Assembly: GCA_023426765.1 (NCBI GenBank)
Contig: JAEZBW010000001.1
Coordinates: 1 to 36,651 of the forward strand
Reading direction: 5' to 3'
DNA: 36,651 nt
Origin: Bacillota bacterium
Lineage (GTDB): Bacteria > Bacillota > Clostridia > DSM-8532
A program made the translations under genes and the position numbers. This document shows, one piece after another, positions 31,906-36,651 of the stretch. Below the pieces are notes generated by a model, which worked only from the letters and a program-made list of their open reading frames with translations, did not search any database and was not told the origin of the DNA. Positions within the stretch are counted from its first letter, which is position 1. Each line of letters starts with the position of its first letter.

Positions 31906-32689
31906 TGCATATGGCAGCAATGTCTATAAAAAATATCAGGTGAATATGGGAAACCCTTATCCGGTGAAACCCAGAAAAACCGCTCCGCCCATTTTGAACA
32001 GAGAGCCGGAGATCAATGTTGTACAGCAGCAGGAGGACTTACTGGAAAATGCCAGGAATCAGGCCGAACAAATCCTGCAAAAGGCCATGCGTGACGCCGA
32101 CGACATGCTGGTGCAGGCCCAGGAGAAAATTTTGGCCCATATGCAGGAAGTAGAGCAGCAAGCCAAGGAAGAAGGCTACCGGAACGGCGAAAAGCTTGCA
32201 CAGAAGCACTACCAAAGCTTGATTCAGGAGGCCGAAGAGCTGAAACACGAGGCTGAAGAACTTTATCAAAACACGGTTCTCAGCCTGGAAGGCCAAATGG
32301 TTGAGACCATTCTGGATATCGGGCGCAAGGTGATCGGCACCGAACTGTCCCAGAACAGGGAAGTTATTTTGTCCCTGATCCGCAAAACATTACAAAGTAC
32401 CTCCCCCTCGGGAGAAATCATTGTCACCGTCAGCCCGGATGACTATGACCTCGTCATGGAGAACCAGGAACGGCTTACCGAAGGGGTGAAGAATATCCGT
32501 GACCTGGTGATTAAAAAGGATAACAGCCTTCAAAGGGGCGGATGTATTGTTGAAACCGGCTTCGGCTCGGTGGACAGCAGCATTGAAACCCAGCTGAAAG
32601 CCATCGAGAGCACGTTCCGGGAAATTCTGGGCGTCCCGTCCGCCGATGAAGCTGCCGCTTCCGAAGAAGATGGTTTTACTCCGGTTTAA
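31898..32689 (+). CDS. fliH: Flagellar assembly protein FliH
   Basis: FliH regulates the export ATPase FliI and tethers it to the C-ring. The 263-aa protein has an N-terminal stretch ending VYKKYQVNMGNPYPVKP, a long coiled coil rich in Gln, Glu and Ala (about residues 50-130), and a C-terminal domain (IRDLVIKKDNSLQRGGCIVETGFGSVDSSIETQL in the last 90 residues, quoted in two halves: IRDLVIKKDNSL and RGGCIVETGFGSVD). TTG at 31898 is preferred because GGAGGCGA lies about 9 nt upstream; the gene then overlaps fliG by 8 nt. The frame opens at 31847, but that would bury the start in fliG. Confidence 0.9.
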   Translation: MFNAYGSNVYKKYQVNMGNPYPVKPRKTAPPILNREPEINVVQQQEDLLENARNQAEQILQKAMRDADDMLVQAQEKILAHMQEVEQQAKEEGYRNGEKLAQKHYQSLIQEAEELKHEAEELYQNTVLSLEGQMVETILDIGRKVIGTELSQNREVILSLIRKTLQSTSPSGEIIVTVSPDDYDLVMENQERLTEGVKNIRDLVIKKDNSLQRGGCIVETGFGSVDSSIETQLKAIESTFREILGVPSADEAAASEEDGFTPV

Positions 32690-32789
32690 CATTTAACCGG
32701 TAAAGGAACGTTTCACCCATATTTATGTATACAGGGAAAAAGCGGAATCGTTATCCATTCTCAATAAGCCGAAAGTTTTGGAGACTTAA

Positions 32790-34109
32790 ATGGCCATTCA
32801 AATCAATCTGGAAAAATATCGAAATGCGCTTCAAACAAAACAGTTCGTTTGTTTTAAAGGTCAGGTCACAAAGGTGGTGGGTCTGACCATAGAATCCAAC
32901 GGTCCGGAAACCCATGTGGGAGAATTGTGCCGTATCATGAACCCCCGGCTGGACCGGCAGGTCCTGGCCGAAGTCGTCGGTTTTCGCGACAGGAGCGTTC
33001 TTTTAATGCCCCTGGGTGAAATGACGGGGATTGCACCCGGAAATGACGTCGTCGCCACCGGAATGGAACTATCGGTCGGGGCAGGCCCGGGTTTACTGGG
33101 CCGGGTACTGGACGGTCTTGGAAACCCCATGGACGGCAAGGGGAGAATTGAAATTGAAAAATACTATTCGGTGAATAACATGCCGCCGCATCCGATGGAA
33201 AGGCCGCGGATCAGTGATGTACTGCCGTTGGGCGTAAAATGCATCGATTCACTTCTGACCGTAGGCAAAGGCCAGAGGATGGGGATTTTTGCGGGCAGCG
33301 GCGTGGGAAAAAGCACGCTGATGGGCATGATCGCCAGGAACACCAGGGCCGATATCAATGTGATTGCGCTGATTGGCGAACGTGGCCGTGAGGTGCGTGA
33401 CTTTCTGGAAAGAGATTTGCAGGAGGACGGCCTGAAGCGTTCGGTGGTAGTCGTTGCAACCTCCGACCAGCCGGCGTTGATCCGGAAAACAGGAGCGCTG
33501 CTGGCTACCGCTATTGCAGAATACTTCAGGGATCAGGGAAATGACGTCTTACTGCTGATGGATTCGCTGACGCGTTTTTCCATGGCCCAGCGGGAGATCG
33601 GGCTTTCCATCGGTGAACCTCCTGTTTCCAGAGGCTACACGCCTTCTGTTTTTTCCATCATGCCCAAGCTGCTGGAACGCTCCGGCACATCGGAAAAAGG
33701 CTCCATCACCGGGCTTTATACCGTTCTTGTGGACGGAGACGATATGACCGAACCCATTACCGATACGGCCAGGAGCATTTTGGACGGCCATATCGTACTA
33801 TCCCGCCAGATGGCTCATCGGAACCATTATCCCGCAGTGGACGTATTGGAATCCATCAGCCGTGTGATGAGTGACATCGCGGATGATGAGCATAAAAAAA
33901 CTGCCGGTGAAATCCGGAAAAACCTGGCTGTTTACCGTGAAGCAGAAGATTTGATCAATGTAGGTGCTTATGTCAAAGGCAGCAATCCGGATATCGATCG
34001 CGCCATATCCCTTATAACCGGAATTAATGCTTTTCTTGTACAGAGCACCACAGAAAAATTCACTTTTGATAAGACCATGGAGCTGATGAAGCAGGCCATT
34101 CAGAAATAG
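32790..34109 (+). CDS. fliI: Flagellar export ATPase FliI
   Basis: FliI is the hexameric ATPase of the flagellar type III export apparatus. The 439-aa protein has Walker A in FAGSGVGKSTLMGM (about residues 167-176), ALIGERGREVRDFLE, Walker B in DVLLLMDSLTRFSMAQREIG, and the family stretch GEPPVSRGYTPSVFS. Full length. GGAG lies 7-8 nt before the ATG at 32790. The 100-nt gap after fliH contains no gene or terminator that I can see. Confidence 0.97.
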   Translation: MAIQINLEKYRNALQTKQFVCFKGQVTKVVGLTIESNGPETHVGELCRIMNPRLDRQVLAEVVGFRDRSVLLMPLGEMTGIAPGNDVVATGMELSVGAGPGLLGRVLDGLGNPMDGKGRIEIEKYYSVNNMPPHPMERPRISDVLPLGVKCIDSLLTVGKGQRMGIFAGSGVGKSTLMGMIARNTRADINVIALIGERGREVRDFLERDLQEDGLKRSVVVVATSDQPALIRKTGALLATAIAEYFRDQGNDVLLLMDSLTRFSMAQREIGLSIGEPPVSRGYTPSVFSIMPKLLERSGTSEKGSITGLYTVLVDGDDMTEPITDTARSILDGHIVLSRQMAHRNHYPAVDVLESISRVMSDIADDEHKKTAGEIRKNLAVYREAEDLINVGAYVKGSNPDIDRAISLITGINAFLVQSTTEKFTFDKTMELMKQAIQK

Positions 34110-34135
34110 ATTCAGCAGCAATTCCCGGAGGCATT

Positions 34136-34594
34136 ATGCCCACTTTTCATTTTCGGATGCAAACCATACTGGATATTAAAAAACAGCTGGAAAAAAGCAC
34201 GAAAAACGAGCTGGGCGTTGCCATCCAAAAGATGGAGCTGCAAAAACGAGTTCTGGCCGAAATTCAGCACGAAGAAGCCTTGCAGCAGGAGGAATACCGG
34301 AAGGAAAGCAGTGAAGGTGTTGTTCTCGCAAAGCTGAAGCAGCGCATGGAGTATATTTCGGTTTTGCATCAAAGAGAATTATCCCAACAGCAGAGGGTTA
34401 ATGAAGAGATGAAAAATGTCGATAAAATTAGAGAGAGACTCATCGAGCTGATGAAGGAGAGAAAGGTACTGGAAAAGCTGAGGGAAAAGGAACTTGCCCT
34501 GTTCAGGAAGGAGCAGGAAAGGGCGGGGCAGATTTTGGTGGATGAACTCATCAGCTTTAAGGAATCTGTCAAACCGGTTGACGATAGATCATAG
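34136..34594 (+). CDS. fliJ: Flagellar export chaperone FliJ
   Basis: A 152-aa, almost wholly coiled-coil protein beginning MPTFHFRMQTILDIKKQLE, the FliJ pattern. FliJ is the central stalk of the FliI hexamer and couples it to the export gate. GGAGGC precedes the ATG at 34136. It sits between fliI and the MotE-like gene, as expected. Identity rests on N-terminal pattern and position, as the family is poorly conserved. Confidence 0.92.
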   Translation: MPTFHFRMQTILDIKKQLEKSTKNELGVAIQKMELQKRVLAEIQHEEALQQEEYRKESSEGVVLAKLKQRMEYISVLHQRELSQQQRVNEEMKNVDKIRERLIELMKERKVLEKLREKELALFRKEQERAGQILVDELISFKESVKPVDDRS

Positions 34595-34608
34595 ATCAGG
34601 AGAAAACC

Positions 34609-35439
34609 ATGGCACAAAAAAATAATACGAAGGAAAAAGCCCCCAAGGCGCAGGGAAGCGATAAGAAGGGTGAATCGGACGGGTTGCTGCACGGATTGCT
34701 GACGGTTTCGTTATCCATACTTATCGTACTTGTGGTATTTGGCGGGGCTTTTTATTATGTTTTAAAGAATAATGTATATGGGCTCGGAGAACAGTTCCGT
34801 CCCAGCCTTGAAAGAATTCCCGTGCTGAAGCTGGCGCTGCCTCCGCTGCCGGCCAGCGCTGACCCGTATGATCCGAAGCATTTGACGCAAAAAGAGCTTC
34901 TGGACAAATACAATCAGCTGCGCAATATGGAGGCAGATTTAACAGCCCGGCTTGAAAGCGCAGAAGCGCAGGTTGCTGCACTGGAAGGCGAAAAGCAGCA
35001 ATGGGCGGATATGAAGGCAGAAGCCGAAGCCATCCGCCTGGAAAATGAAAACACCCGGAAAGGGATAGAACAGCAGCTTTCTGAAATCGAAGCCGACAAA
35101 AAGGAACTGTCCAGAATGATAGCTGCAGGAAACAAGGAAGGCTTCAAACAATATTTTGAAAAGATCGACCCCGAAACCGCGAAGGAAATCTACAGGGAGT
35201 TGACCGAAAAAGAGGTTGTCAGCCAGGATTACAAAAACCTGTCAAAGCCTTATGCCGAAATGGCGCCTGCAAATGCTGCGGCCATCCTGTCTGAACTGGG
35301 TGCAAACGACATGCCGATGCTGATTAACCTGATAGGGGCCATGAAAAACGATGCAGCCGCCGAGATCATTGAAAGCATGGAACCGAAATTTGCAGCAGAA
35401 CTAATGAAAAAACTTGCGGAACAAAAGCTTGGAAATTGA
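34609..35439 (+). CDS. MotE/YlxF-like protein with MgtE N-like domain
   Basis: A 276-aa membrane protein: a Lys-rich cytoplasmic start, one membrane helix (about residues 26-50), a Pro-rich spacer, a coiled coil (about 95-165), and a C-terminal MgtE N-terminal-like helical repeat domain (YAEMAPANAAAILSELGAND and NDAAAEIIESMEPKFAAELM). Proteins of this layout between fliJ and fliK (YlxF, or MotE in Gram-negatives) are thought to assist the flagellar motor or stator. AGGAG precedes the ATG at 34609. Confidence 0.85.
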   Translation: MAQKNNTKEKAPKAQGSDKKGESDGLLHGLLTVSLSILIVLVVFGGAFYYVLKNNVYGLGEQFRPSLERIPVLKLALPPLPASADPYDPKHLTQKELLDKYNQLRNMEADLTARLESAEAQVAALEGEKQQWADMKAEAEAIRLENENTRKGIEQQLSEIEADKKELSRMIAAGNKEGFKQYFEKIDPETAKEIYRELTEKEVVSQDYKNLSKPYAEMAPANAAAILSELGANDMPMLINLIGAMKNDAAAEIIESMEPKFAAELMKKLAEQKLGN

Positions 35440-35522
35440 TGAAACAGATTGGTTGCTGTCCTGATGCATCACGGCATCAGACACTTCACAATAACAACAA
35501 AACTGAAAGGAGGTGAAAATAG

Positions 35523-36651
35523 ATGGTAACAATTAATCAACAGGCGGGGATTCCCCTTCTGAAGGCCGACAGCACACCGGCAGCCGGGAAGGAAAAAACC
35601 GCCGGTACCGAAAGCTTCCTGTCCTTTTTCAGCAAAAGCCTGAATAAACCGCTCTATGCTTTCAGTAATACTGTAAAAGCAGGAGAAAGCATCACAAAAC
35701 CGATGCAGTCCAACAGAAGCGCAGCAATACAGAATGGGGACAGCGCAAAACCGGTGCTCTCGGATGACAAAGCTGTAGTCCGGCCGGATCAGACAAAAGA
35801 AACCCAACCCACAAAGGAAACCCATACAGCCGCTGCGAAAGCCGATGCCGGTGTGAAACCTGAAACTGCAGAGAAACCCGCAGAGAAGAAGACAGAAGAA
35901 AAACAGGAACAGGGCGAAGAAAATAAGAAGTCACCGGAAGCGGTTGAACTGACGCAGAAAAGCGATCAGCTGTTAGCGATCATGGATGAGATCATCCACG
36001 TGCTGCAGCAGGCGGCAACACCATCACAGGTGCCGGATGAAGGAGACGGCGGCGAAATGCCGGGCATCTCTTCCAAACCAACTGCAGCAGCTGTGAACGA
36101 TGAGCTGCAGAAGCTGCTGGCGGGTCTTGTCGAAACGGCAGAACAGCTGGAGGGTACAAAGACCGCCGAACACGCTTTGGCATTTGCGAAGAAATTGCAG
36201 CAGCTTCTTGGAAAGGATTCCTTTGAAGCGCTTGTCCGGGAAGAGCTTGAAATCACTGTCAACAAAGACGTCAGCCTGGAAAGCCTGACCGGGAAAATGC
36301 TAAGCGAAGCCGAAAACGCAAAGATGCATCTGGTCCAGACATCGCTGCAGGAAATTACAATTCCTGCGATGAAGGCCGCAGCTCCGCAAACTCCGTCGGT
36401 TACCAAAGGTATCGAAGTTCCCGAAGAAAATGAAGAAAATGCTGCACAGGCTTCTGTTCATGAGGAAAAGACCATTATCACCGAACAGGCCGGGAATGGA
36501 ACCCCGTCAGAACAGACCGAAGATGGGATGCGCGAAAAGCCGGGCTTCGCGGGGGCTGACAGCAAAGAAACTGAAAGCGCATCAGAACTGAAGCCGCAAA
36601 TCCTCGCAGAAACAGCACCAAACCTGAAGGAACTGCAGCAGGAGACAATCA
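35523..36651 (+). CDS. fliK: Flagellar hook-length control protein FliK (5' part)
   Basis: The frame starts at the ATG at 35523, with AGGAGGTG well placed upstream, and remains open to the window edge, giving at least 376 residues. The protein is rich in Ala, Glu, Lys, Gln and Pro and low in complexity, without membrane segments, as in the N-terminal part of FliK; the conserved C-terminal switch domain would lie beyond the window. FliK measures hook length and switches export to late substrates. Called by position after the MotE-like gene and composition. Confidence 0.8.
   Translation, partial: MVTINQQAGIPLLKADSTPAAGKEKTAGTESFLSFFSKSLNKPLYAFSNTVKAGESITKPMQSNRSAAIQNGDSAKPVLSDDKAVVRPDQTKETQPTKETHTAAAKADAGVKPETAEKPAEKKTEEKQEQGEENKKSPEAVELTQKSDQLLAIMDEIIHVLQQAATPSQVPDEGDGGEMPGISSKPTAAAVNDELQKLLAGLVETAEQLEGTKTAEHALAFAKKLQQLLGKDSFEALVREELEITVNKDVSLESLTGKMLSEAENAKMHLVQTSLQEITIPAMKAAAPQTPSVTKGIEVPEENEENAAQASVHEEKTIITEQAGNGTPSEQTEDGMREKPGFAGADSKETESASELKPQILAETAPNLKELQQETI

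Noticed and set aside
1..36651. Mobile element, prophage, tRNA, rRNA or defence system
   Set aside because: No transposase, integrase, phage, restriction or toxin-like gene and no tRNA or rRNA pattern was seen; all long frames belong to core or sporulation genes.

Overview
This window looks like a chromosomal core segment of an endospore-forming, flagellated, anaerobe-type member of the class Clostridia (Bacillota). The evidence is a complete spoIIIA operon, gpr, an alpha/beta-type SASP, yqfC/yqfD, pdaA, ytfJ/gerW and a flagellar basal-body operon, all in recognisably clostridial gene orders. Base composition is moderate, ribosome binding sites are strong GGAGG types, and TTG is used often as a start (seven likely cases). 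I cannot resolve a genus. I see no insertion sequence, prophage, CRISPR array, tRNA or rRNA.

Layout. (1) 1-3189: end of a GltA/NfnB-type flavoprotein, aroQ, a PepQ-like M24 peptidase and efp. The efp leader is long and structured. (2) 3190-8693: a hairpin-rich gap with two terminators, a good sigma-E-type promoter, then spoIIIAA-AH. (3) 8694-11614: an unexplained switch-like structured RNA region, rpsT on the minus strand, gpr, and a membrane-anchored Amidase_3 protein with a Pro/Thr linker at the position that spoIIP holds in Bacillus. (4) 11691-15390: a clostridial LigA-like DNA ligase, a small unknown gene and an HD-GYP protein. (5) 15631-18449: two tandem DUF881 genes, then a compact three-way-junction terminator ending against the pdaA start codon, then pdaA and yqfC. 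(6) 18458-23786: yqfD, phoH, pgpH (7TM-HD), ybeY and a DgkA-family kinase. (7) 23917-27194: an M50 membrane protease, scpA, scpB, a DUF2953 gene and ytfJ. (8) 27295-27798, minus strand: a SASP and a YjfB-like motility protein. (9) 28000 to the end: flgB-flgC-fliE-fliF-fliG-fliH-fliI-fliJ-motE-like-fliK, with fliK cut by the window edge.

Much of the window serves sporulation. SpoIIIAA-AH builds the mother-cell side of the feeding channel into the forespore. YqfC, YqfD and YtfJ/GerW are spore-stage proteins, PdaA and possibly the amidase work on cortex peptidoglycan, the SASP coats spore DNA, and GPR degrades the SASP at germination. The last third is the cytoplasmic and MS-ring core of flagellar export. 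Two c-di-nucleotide proteins (HD-GYP, PgpH) point to second-messenger control.

The least explained material is intergenic: the efp leader, the 8785-8893 element, the pdaA leader and the leader at 13762-13927. Their secondary structures were worked out by hand from base complementarity and have not been scored by folding software or covariance.
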